The notes under the pieces: generated by a model
What the model was told of the DNA's origin: nothing
Seen by the model: the letters and a program-made list of their open reading frames with translations, nothing else
Database searches by the model: none
Made by a program: the position numbers and the translations under genes
Shown here: positions 8,241 through 16,836 of the stretch, piece after piece
How positions within the stretch are numbered: position 1 is the first letter of the stretch
How the letters are laid out: each line of letters starts with the position of its first letter
Source: Bacteroidales bacterium
GTDB taxonomy: Bacteria; Bacteroidota; Bacteroidia; Bacteroidales; 4484-276
Length of the DNA: 35,580 nt
NCBI GenBank assembly: GCA_029934065.1
Contig: JAOZMX010000007.1
Location: forward strand, 1-35,580
Direction: 5' to 3'

Positions 8241-11200
8241 ATGAAAAAAATTCTATTGTCCGTTACTTTTGCGGTTTGTTTCGGAGTATTGGCGTTGTCG
8301 CAAAACATCGACCCGGTCAGCATGCAATTTACGCGCCTGACTTCCGAAAATCAAATCCTGCAAAGAGGCCTTTCGCAAAATACGGTTTATTGTATCATAC
8401 AGGACAAAGTGGGATACATGTGGTTTGGAACATGGGACGGATTGAATAAATATGACGGATATCAGTTTACCGTTTACAAAAGACAGAATGGTTTGAGCGA
8501 TGAAACCGTTCATGCACTGCTTGAAGATGAAAAAGGGAGGATTTGGATCGGTACCGAAGCAGGCCTCAACTGCCTTGACCCTGTCACGGGGAAAATCAAA
8601 GTTTTTTTGCATGACCCTGCAAGTACTTCTTCGCTTTCCGGTGACAAAATCAATTATTTGTTTCAGGATATTCCCGGGAAAGTCTGGGTTTGTACCGCTT
8701 CGGGATTGAATCTGTTAGATATTCAAACCGGAAAAGTTTTTCATTACAACAGCCGGTTTACGGGCGAGAGGAGCTCTCCTGCCAACGACATCACCTTTAT
8801 TTGTAAAGACAGCCGGGGTTTTTACTGGATCGGCTCGCATTTCGGTGTGGTACGCTCCAATCCGTCAACCAGGGAGAGCGTCCGTTATCTGCATCGTCCC
8901 GGCGACGAAAGCAGTTTGTCGTGCAATCATATCACCTGTATCTTCGAGGATTCCGCACATCATATTTACATCGGTACCGAAAAAGGGTTGAATTTATTCA
9001 ACGAAGAAAATGGAACCTTCCGCAGAATGCTCTACCAACAGGATGAGGCCTCAAAGGCTGAAACCTGTCATATCACAAGCATCCTTGATGATGATGAGGG
9101 TAATCTGTGGGTGACAACCGACGGCAACGGCGTGAAAATATTAAATGGTGCCGATAGTGTGTTTTCCATTCTGAATGATCCGAAAAACCGGAGATCAATA
9201 AATAACAACAGGGTTTACGACATGTTTCGCGATAAAATCGGGAATCTTTGGTTCGGTACCATGATCGGTGTGGCCAAATTGAATAAATATTCGGCCGATT
9301 TCGAGTTGTTTTTACATAACCCCAGTAGCACAAACAGCGTAAGAAACAATATCATCTGGTCGTTTTTGGAATACAAACCCGGTGTTTTCTGGGTCAGCAC
9401 CGAAGATGGCATCAGTATTTACGACCGGCCTGCGGGAAGGTTCTCACGATTTGAGGACAAGTATCCGTTTGCTGCACGGTTGGTCAAAAAAAGAGTATGG
9501 GCTTTTTCCAGGGATTATACGGGGGGTGTGTGGATAGGTACTGAAAAAGAAGGGCTTTATTTTTTTGACGGGAAAAACAGGATTCTGGAGAATCACCGGC
9601 CTTCAAGTCAGGAGAAATTTACCATTAGCGGATTGAATATTCATGCCCTCTTGGAGGATAGCAACCGGCAACTTTGGGTGGGGACAAATAATGGTTTGGA
9701 TGTTATTGATTTGCAAACCAAAGCCGTGAAGGTTTTCAGACACGACCCCGGCGACGACAAATCCATTGCCGGAAATACCGTTTACGACATTTTGGAAGAC
9801 GAGCACGGCAATATATGGCTCGCTGCCTCCAATGGACTTTGCCGGTACGATAAAACATCGGATTCATTCGACACATATTCGGTTATGCAACAAAATAACT
9901 TTGACCTCCTCCCCGTCAGGTTCTTCAGTATTTTTGAAGATGCAAATGGCGATTTCTGGCTCGGAAGCCGCGAAAGCGGTTTGTTTATGTTTGACAAGGA
10001 AAAAAAGGTTTTCAAATCGTTTACGACGAAAGACGGATTGCCCGATAACATGGTTTACAACATTATTGAAGATGACGAAGGATTCCTGTGGCTGACTACC
10101 AATTGGGGGATTTCACGGTTCGACCGGCAAAATGATTCATTCCTTAATTTTGACGTTACCGACGGTTTGCAAAGCAACGAATTCAATTCAAATGCAAGTT
10201 TGAAAAGCAGCTCGGGCCTGATATTTTTTGGCGGGATGAAAGGATTTAATGTTTTTGACCCCGCCCGGATAAAGCTCAATACCAATGTCCCGGAAATTGT
10301 CATTACCGGTTTCAAGATTCTCAACCGGGAACAACCCGGAGAGCTTTTCCCGGGAGATACCATCAGGCTGAACCACAAAGATAATTTTTTCACCTTTGTG
10401 TTTGCGGCAATGGATTATACCAATCCCCTGAAAAATCATTTTTCCTACAAACTTGAAAATTACAACAGGGACTGGATTGATGTGACCGCAGGCCATCATT
10501 TTGCCAATTTTACAAAAGTGGAACCGGGAAATTATGTTTTTCGCGTCATCGGGTCAAACAACAACAATGTGTGGAACCGTGAAGGTACAGCAATTCACAT
10601 CATCATAACCCCGCCATGGCATCAGACATGGTTTTTTAAAATCGCACTGGCAATAATTATTATCGGGGCAATTTGGCTTTTCCTTGTGTTTAGGATCAGG
10701 CATATCAGGCGCAAACACGAAATACAGAAAAAAGTTCTTCAAATCGAAAAACAACTTTTCGAGATTCAACAAAAAGCCTTGCGTCTGCAAATGAACCCCC
10801 ACTTTATTTTCAATTCACTCAATTCCATCCAGAGTTACATTTTGAGCAACGATACGGACCTTGCGGTGAATTATCTGGGTCGCTTTTCGCAATTGATGCG
10901 GCTTATCCTGAGCAATTCCCGTGAATCGCTCATTCCGCTGGCCGACGAATTGCACGCATTGAAACTTTACATCGAAATCGAACAGCTCCGGTTCGAAAAT
11001 AAATTTACCTACGAAATTGTTGTCGATCCCTCCATTGATGAAGAATTCACAGGTGTGCCACCCATGATCATCCAGCCGTATGTAGAAAATGCCATCATCC
11101 ATGGCCTGGTTCACAAACCGGATCGGGGACACCTTAAACTACAGTTTACACAGCAAGGGCCAAATATCCTTTGCCTGATTGAAGACGATGGAATAGGGCG

Positions 11201-11399
11201 GGACAAAGCCACCGAAATAAAACGCAATTCAGGGATCAATACCGAATCGAAAGGCATGATGATCACAAACGAACGCATCGAGATCCTCCGGAAAAAAACG
11301 CACAAAGATTTTGATGTAAAAATTATTGACCTGAAGGACAACAAGGGGAATCCTGCCGGTACAAGAGTAGAACTGGTAATCGCAATCCAGGAAATGTAA
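8241..11399 (+). CDS. two-component-regulator-propeller / Y_Y_Y domain sensor histidine kinase, LytS-type (His_kinase family)
   Basis: Signal peptide; repeated GLSQNTVYCIIQDKVGYMWFGTWDGLNKYDGYQF-type blades; single TM (ALAIIIIGAIWLFLVF); QMNPHFIFNSLNSIQSYILSND kinase motif; VPPMIIQPYVENAIIHG and DDGIGRD ATPase motifs. Track start at 8229 (TTG) is probably not used; ATG at 8241. Confidence 0.93.
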   Translation: MKKILLSVTFAVCFGVLALSQNIDPVSMQFTRLTSENQILQRGLSQNTVYCIIQDKVGYMWFGTWDGLNKYDGYQFTVYKRQNGLSDETVHALLEDEKGRIWIGTEAGLNCLDPVTGKIKVFLHDPASTSSLSGDKINYLFQDIPGKVWVCTASGLNLLDIQTGKVFHYNSRFTGERSSPANDITFICKDSRGFYWIGSHFGVVRSNPSTRESVRYLHRPGDESSLSCNHITCIFEDSAHHIYIGTEKGLNLFNEENGTFRRMLYQQDEASKAETCHITSILDDDEGNLWVTTDGNGVKILNGADSVFSILNDPKNRRSINNNRVYDMFRDKIGNLWFGTMIGVAKLNKYSADFELFLHNPSSTNSVRNNIIWSFLEYKPGVFWVSTEDGISIYDRPAGRFSRFEDKYPFAARLVKKRVWAFSRDYTGGVWIGTEKEGLYFFDGKNRILENHRPSSQEKFTISGLNIHALLEDSNRQLWVGTNNGLDVIDLQTKAVKVFRHDPGDDKSIAGNTVYDILEDEHGNIWLAASNGLCRYDKTSDSFDTYSVMQQNNFDLLPVRFFSIFEDANGDFWLGSRESGLFMFDKEKKVFKSFTTKDGLPDNMVYNIIEDDEGFLWLTTNWGISRFDRQNDSFLNFDVTDGLQSNEFNSNASLKSSSGLIFFGGMKGFNVFDPARIKLNTNVPEIVITGFKILNREQPGELFPGDTIRLNHKDNFFTFVFAAMDYTNPLKNHFSYKLENYNRDWIDVTAGHHFANFTKVEPGNYVFRVIGSNNNNVWNREGTAIHIIITPPWHQTWFFKIALAIIIIGAIWLFLVFRIRHIRRKHEIQKKVLQIEKQLFEIQQKALRLQMNPHFIFNSLNSIQSYILSNDTDLAVNYLGRFSQLMRLILSNSRESLIPLADELHALKLYIEIEQLRFENKFTYEIVVDPSIDEEFTGVPPMIIQPYVENAIIHGLVHKPDRGHLKLQFTQQGPNILCLIEDDGIGRDKATEIKRNSGINTESKGMMITNERIEILRKKTHKDFDVKIIDLKDNKGNPAGTRVELVIAIQEM

Positions 11400-11592
11400 T
11401 TTCCCGCTCAACAAATTATGCCAGGCTTGTTTCCCGAAAAGAACTGCTTTCGGCGCTGGTTATGAGCACCAAATAAATAAAGGCTTATTTATAATAACTA
11501 AAAATTATCCTTCACTGTCAATTTATTGTACGACAATTAAACTATTTTGTTGATATTTGACCCTTTGTTTAATTCAAACATATCCGTTTGCT

Positions 11593-12348
11593 TTGGTAAA
11601 AGCTGTAATTATAGAAGATGAGAAAAAATCGCGGGATGCGCTGGTGAGCCTTTTAGGGAGGTATTGTCCCAATGTGCTGATACAGGCCGAAGCCACCGGG
11701 GTGCACGACGGCATTGAAGCCATCAGGAAAAACGAACCTGATGTGATTTTTCTCGATATTCAAATTTCCGATGGCAGCGGATTCAAATTATTGGAAGAAG
11801 TGGGATTGATTAACTTCGAGATCGTTTTTACCACGGCATTCGATCAGTATGCCATCAAGGCCATCAAATACAGCGCACTCGATTACCTGCTCAAACCGAT
11901 TGTCCCCGAAGAACTGATCAACGCAGTTGAAAAAGTTGAAAAACGGAAGGCCGAGAAGGATTTCAGAATGAATGAAAATATTGAGGTTTTAATCAATAAT
12001 TTGAAGCATCCGCAAAAAGAGTCGCAAAAAATCATACTTTCTACCTCCGGAAAAATCCATGTGGTTAAAGTGGATGACATCATCAGGTGCGAATCGGACA
12101 ATTACTACACGCTTTTCTTTTTCGTTGACGGGAAAAAATTAATGATTTCCAGAACACTGAAAGAAAATGAAAAACTTTTGAAAGAACATGGTTTTATCCG
12201 GCCGCACAAGTCACATCTTGTCAATACAAAGTACATCAAAGAATACATAAAACAGCAGGGAGGATATATCCTGATGAGCGACGAAACGAAAGTTCCCGTT
12301 TCGAGACGCAAGAAAGAAACGGTGATTGAAATAATCAATAATTTATGA
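11593..12348 (+). CDS. LytTR-family DNA-binding response regulator
   Basis: VKAVIIEDEKKSRDAL, DVIFLDIQISDGSGFKLLEEV receiver; KPIVPEELINAV; LytTR tail IRCESDNYYTLFFF...FIRPHKSHLVNTKYI. Start appears to be TTG at 11593 (or TTG at 11557). Confidence 0.9.
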   Translation: MVKAVIIEDEKKSRDALVSLLGRYCPNVLIQAEATGVHDGIEAIRKNEPDVIFLDIQISDGSGFKLLEEVGLINFEIVFTTAFDQYAIKAIKYSALDYLLKPIVPEELINAVEKVEKRKAEKDFRMNENIEVLINNLKHPQKESQKIILSTSGKIHVVKVDDIIRCESDNYYTLFFFVDGKKLMISRTLKENEKLLKEHGFIRPHKSHLVNTKYIKEYIKQQGGYILMSDETKVPVSRRKKETVIEIINNL

Positions 12349-12908
12349 AAATGGATGATTTTTTATACGTTTTATTTATTATCGGTTGGTTGGCTTTCTC
12401 CATTTACCAGCAGAATTTAAAGAAAAAACGCAGGGAAGCACAGCGTCTTGCATCGGAAGCACACAACGGCATTTCGGAAGAAGATGCAAGCACGGAAGAA
12501 ATTTTTGATGCCGAAACGCAGCAGCCTGAAGTGCAGCCTGCGGCAAAACCGGGCCTGACAGCCATGCTGGAAAAACTCCTTTCCGATGAACAGTCCCTCG
12601 AAATCATCCCTGAAGACGAAGCACAATCGTTGGAGGTGATCCCGGATGAAATCACACCTCCTTCAAAAACATTTCCCGTGCAGGATGATGAGGAGATACC
12701 ATGGAAAAAAGAACATCAAAAAATGAAATCGGTGTTCGCAAAAGAAGCTTTATCCGGAGAAGACAACAAAGAAAAAGAGGACAAAAAACAAGAAAATGAA
12801 TTTTTTTTGCAGGAAGATAAAAGTGATTTTTCTCAACAGGAATTTTATTTCAACCTTAGGGATGCAGTGATTTACAACGAAGTTTTAAATGCAAAATATG
12901 TTAATTAA
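12345..12908 (+). CDS. small acidic protein with N-terminal membrane anchor, unknown function
   Basis: 187 aa; N-terminal TM (FLYVLFIIGWLAFSIYQQ), then KKKRREAQR and a long Glu/Asp-rich tail; ATG overlaps the stop of the response regulator (ATGA). Confidence 0.75.
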   Translation: MKMDDFLYVLFIIGWLAFSIYQQNLKKKRREAQRLASEAHNGISEEDASTEEIFDAETQQPEVQPAAKPGLTAMLEKLLSDEQSLEIIPEDEAQSLEVIPDEITPPSKTFPVQDDEEIPWKKEHQKMKSVFAKEALSGEDNKEKEDKKQENEFFLQEDKSDFSQQEFYFNLRDAVIYNEVLNAKYVN

Positions 12909-12942
12909 ATGTTAATTTTTTAAAAATGTAAACGCAAAAAGG

Positions 12943-12975
12943 TTTGGTTAATACATTTTTTTATTTGTAATTTTA
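12943..12975 (+). promoter_or_regulatory. putative promoter of the TonB receptor operon (TTTG-N21-TAATTTTA)
   Basis: TTTG at 12943-12946; TAATTTTA at 12968-12975 (7/8 match to TAnnTTTG); ATG at 13021. Confidence 0.45.
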
Positions 12976-13020
12976 CCGCCCTTTAGCACAATAGTATAAT
13001 CTAACGTAAAATTATATGGT

Positions 13021-16000
13021 ATGTTAAGAAATCTACTTTTAACAATTGGAATTATACTGACCGCCAGCCTGGCTGCATTTTCCCAGTCGGGCGCATTACA
13101 GGGGAAAATCTATGATAAGGATACGAAGGAACCCATCCCCTTTGCAAATGTGGCAATACTCTCGGGAGGTCAGGTATTAACAGGAGCGACATCGGATTTT
13201 GACGGGAAATATGTGATTAAACCGTTAACCCCCGGGACGTACAATGTCAGGGCTTCTTTTGTTGGGTATCAATCCAAGGAAATTGCCGGACTGATCGTGA
13301 AAGGTGATCAGATCACCTTTCAGGATTTTGAACTGACTTCAACCACAGAAACGCTGTCAGCGGTGGAAGTTGTGAGTTATAAGGTCCCGCTGATTTCCAA
13401 AGATAAAACGGTTTCGGGAGCAACGGTTACTGCCGAGGAGATCAAGAAAATGCCGAACCGCAGTGCTTCTTCGATCGCAACAACGGTGGGAGGTGTTTAT
13501 TCCAATGCCGATGGAGGAAACATCAGTATCCGTGGCCAGCGTTCCAGTGGTACCGTTTATTATATTGACGGTATGAGGGTCATTGGCTCCACAGCGTTAC
13601 CGCAGTCCTCCATCGATCAGGTTTCTGTGATCCTTGGTGGTACTCCGGCTAAATATGGTGATGCAACCGGTGGTATTATCAGTATTACAACAAGAGGTCC
13701 TTCAAGGCATTTTGGAGGGGGTGTGGAACTCGAAACATCCCAGTTCCTGGATCATTACGGATACAATCGGTTAGGGATTGGTATCAACGGCCCGCTGTTC
13801 AGCAAAATGGAAAATAATACCAAAACTTCGATTTTAGGTTACTCCCTGAACGGGGATTTTATCTTTCGTAAAGACGGACGTCCTTCGGCCAAAGGTACCA
13901 TCGACAAAGTGAAAGATGATTATCTGCAATTCCTGAAAGAGAATCCTCAAAGACCAACCGGAACAGGCTTCGGTTTGTACAATAATTCACTCTATACACG
14001 GATGGAGAATACAGAGACTTTAAAAAGTACGCTGAATACGGAAAGGACAGAAATTAATCTATCCGGAAAAATAGATGTGAGAACTTCACCGACAATTAAT
14101 CTATCTTTTGGTGGTACCTTCAGTTATCGTGATTACAATGCCTTTGATTATTGGGGCTCACTGTTTAATTATGAAAACAATCCGCATGTACGGAATACAA
14201 CATGGAGGGTTTTCGGTAGGTTCTCCCAAAGATTTCCCGATAAAAAGGAAAGCACATCATTGCTCAGGAACGTTTATTACACCATTCAGGCTGATTACAG
14301 TAAAGTTGATCAAACGGTTGAGGATGCATCTCACGGCGATAATCTGTTCAATTACGGGTATCTTGGTAAATTCGAAACTTACAAACGCAGGTCTTATGAA
14401 TTGGGTACCGATACCGTTAACGGTCACGTTTACACGGATGTTTGGTTGCACAATGCATATCAGGATACGGGATTTTATTTTACTCCTTCTGATATCAACC
14501 CGGTTGTGGCTCGCTATACGGAACAATATTATGAATTTTATCCGGACAAGGGAGATTGGAGATTTCCTCAAACGGGTCATTGGCTCAATTACAATCAGGT
14601 GCAGTTGTATGGAGGGTTATTAAACGGTCAGTCTCCGGAAAGTGTTTACTCCAATAGTTTGTGGGCAAATGTGGGAGCTCAGTACAATGGCTATAGTGTT
14701 ACGGATAATTCCAAGATTGGAGTTACCGTTGAAGCCTCGGGTGATATTGGGAATCATGCTATTCAATTTGGTTTCCAGTACGAACAGCGTAACGATCGCG
14801 GATATGGTTATGCCCCCGTTGGTTTATGGAACCTTATGCGTCTCATCACTAACTCGCACATCAATCAGCTTGACAAAGAATCAGCCGAACTGGTCATTGT
14901 GGATGGCGTTTTTCAGGATACCATCAATTATTCCAGACTTTACAGTGAAGTTGAACAAAGGGTTTTTGATATCAATTTGAGGAAAAAACTCGGATTGCCG
15001 CTTCAGGGTACCGATTGGGTTGATATTGATTCGTATGATATCAATACGCAAACCATCAATTACTTTGACGAAAATAATAACCTGATTAAAAATGTTCCTG
15101 TGAACGGAGGACTTACCATTGATATGTTCAGTCCCAGCGATCTGTTGAACAATGGTACACCTTACGTTTATTATTATGGTTATGATCCATATGGTAATAA
15201 GCAAAAAGATCAACCCTCATTCGACGATTTCTTTTACAATACTTACAAAGATGATTTGGGAAGAGCACAATTCACACGTGATATCGGAGCGTTCCAGCCG
15301 ATTTACATGGCAGGTTATATTCAGGATAAGTTTGCTTTCGACGATTTGATTTTTAACATCGGTGTTCGTATCGACCGTTTCGATGCCAATCAGATGGTGC
15401 TAAAAGACCCGTACCTGTTTTACCCGGCATTTACGGCTGACGAGATCAAAACCATTGACGGAATACCTGTTGACCATCCGGACAATATCAGCGGCGATGC
15501 AGTGGTTTATGTTGATAACAAAGACAATCCTTCTGAAATCACGGGTTATCGCGAAGGAAGCATATGGTACAACGCACAGGGTACTGTTATTCAAAATCCC
15601 GATGTTTTGGATGCCGGAAACGGTATTACTCCATATTTAGTGAACCCGCAGCAGGAAAATGTTTCTCCGGATGTGTTCAAAGATTACGAACCGCAAATCA
15701 GTGCGATGCCGAGGATCGCTTTTTCGTTCCCCATCTCGGATGAAGCTTTGTTTTTCGCACACTATGATATTCTTACGCAAAGGCCGACAAGTTATTTGCG
15801 GATGAATCCCGTTCAGTATTACTACATTGAAAAACAAAGCAGCATCAGTAATCCGAATCTGGAACCAACCCAATCCATCGATTACGAATTGGGGTTTCAG
15901 CAGAAGGTAAGTACAACTTCATCACTCAAGATATCAACATTTTACAAAGAGATGCGTAAGCAAATCCAGTATTACAGATACACGGGAGCTTACACCGGAG

Positions 16001-16779
16001 GTTCTAACCTTTATTATTCCTATAATAATATTGACTTCGGTACCGTAAAAGGTTTAACGGTTACCTACGACCTTAGAAGGACCAACAATGTTAGGGCAAG
16101 GATCAGTTACACGCTTCAGTTTGCCGAAGGTACGGGTTCGACACCGACCACGGCAAGAGCGCTGGTTAATGCGGGCCTTCCGAATTTAAGGACAATTTTT
16201 CCGTTGAACTGGGACAGAAGACATGCTTTCAACATTATGCTTGATTATCACTTTGGAGAGGGGAAAGCATATAACGGTCCCACTTCTACCCGGAAAATCA
16301 AAGGAACAGATCAGGTGAAAACCACGCGTTGGCTTGAGAATTTCGGGATAAACCTTACACTTGGCGGTGGCTCGGGGACTCCCTACACACGCTCGGCAAA
16401 TGTGATCGGAACGTATGCTACCGGTGGATCCCGTTTACTTGAAGGAAGTATTAACGGTTCCAGGCTGCCTTGGGAATTCAGGGTGGATATGCGTGTAGAT
16501 AAAGATTTCAAATTGTCGAAAAAACCCGATTCAAGGACATCACTCAACGTTTATTTCTTGTTCCTGAATTTGTTCAATACACAAAATATCATGAGTGTTT
16601 ATCCCGCAACAGGTTCCCCTACCGACGACGGGTATCTTACTGCTCCCGAATGGCAGGAAAATATCAATTCGCAGTTGGATCCTCAGGCCTACCGCGATTT
16701 ATATACGTTAAGGGAAAATTCACCTTATAACTTTAGTACACCTCTACAGATCAGATTCGGTGTAATCTTTGGTTTCTAA
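13021..16779 (+). CDS. TonB-dependent outer-membrane receptor with N-terminal carboxypeptidase-like regulatory domain
   Basis: Signal peptide; GALQGKIYDKDTKEPIPFANVAIL...TSDFDGKYVIKPLTPGTYNVRASFVGYQSKEI; plug motifs SSIATTVGGVYSNADGGNISIRGQRSSGTVYYIDGMRVIG, PAKYGDATGGIISITTRG; C-terminal LQIRFGVIFGF. Confidence 0.95.
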   Translation: MLRNLLLTIGIILTASLAAFSQSGALQGKIYDKDTKEPIPFANVAILSGGQVLTGATSDFDGKYVIKPLTPGTYNVRASFVGYQSKEIAGLIVKGDQITFQDFELTSTTETLSAVEVVSYKVPLISKDKTVSGATVTAEEIKKMPNRSASSIATTVGGVYSNADGGNISIRGQRSSGTVYYIDGMRVIGSTALPQSSIDQVSVILGGTPAKYGDATGGIISITTRGPSRHFGGGVELETSQFLDHYGYNRLGIGINGPLFSKMENNTKTSILGYSLNGDFIFRKDGRPSAKGTIDKVKDDYLQFLKENPQRPTGTGFGLYNNSLYTRMENTETLKSTLNTERTEINLSGKIDVRTSPTINLSFGGTFSYRDYNAFDYWGSLFNYENNPHVRNTTWRVFGRFSQRFPDKKESTSLLRNVYYTIQADYSKVDQTVEDASHGDNLFNYGYLGKFETYKRRSYELGTDTVNGHVYTDVWLHNAYQDTGFYFTPSDINPVVARYTEQYYEFYPDKGDWRFPQTGHWLNYNQVQLYGGLLNGQSPESVYSNSLWANVGAQYNGYSVTDNSKIGVTVEASGDIGNHAIQFGFQYEQRNDRGYGYAPVGLWNLMRLITNSHINQLDKESAELVIVDGVFQDTINYSRLYSEVEQRVFDINLRKKLGLPLQGTDWVDIDSYDINTQTINYFDENNNLIKNVPVNGGLTIDMFSPSDLLNNGTPYVYYYGYDPYGNKQKDQPSFDDFFYNTYKDDLGRAQFTRDIGAFQPIYMAGYIQDKFAFDDLIFNIGVRIDRFDANQMVLKDPYLFYPAFTADEIKTIDGIPVDHPDNISGDAVVYVDNKDNPSEITGYREGSIWYNAQGTVIQNPDVLDAGNGITPYLVNPQQENVSPDVFKDYEPQISAMPRIAFSFPISDEALFFAHYDILTQRPTSYLRMNPVQYYYIEKQSSISNPNLEPTQSIDYELGFQQKVSTTSSLKISTFYKEMRKQIQYYRYTGAYTGGSNLYYSYNNIDFGTVKGLTVTYDLRRTNNVRARISYTLQFAEGTGSTPTTARALVNAGLPNLRTIFPLNWDRRHAFNIMLDYHFGEGKAYNGPTSTRKIKGTDQVKTTRWLENFGINLTLGGGSGTPYTRSANVIGTYATGGSRLLEGSINGSRLPWEFRVDMRVDKDFKLSKKPDSRTSLNVYFLFLNLFNTQNIMSVYPATGSPTDDGYLTAPEWQENINSQLDPQAYRDLYTLRENSPYNFSTPLQIRFGVIFGF

Positions 16780-16788
16780 TTTCAGGAA

Positions 16789-16818
16789 ATGATAAAAGAT
16801 AATATGATAAAAGATAAT
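16789..16818 (+). repeat. perfect 15-bp tandem duplication ATGATAAAAGATAAT x2
   Basis: Read directly at 16789-16803 and 16804-16818; in frame with the downstream CDS (MIKDN MIKDN). Confidence 0.9.
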
Positions 16819-16836
16819 CAAAAATTAATGATAAAT

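Noticed and set aside
11470-11510. AT-only inverted repeat ATAAATAA-AGGC-TTATTTAT after the kinase gene
   Set aside because: Weak stem of A-T pairs with no following T tract; not convincing as a terminator or operator.
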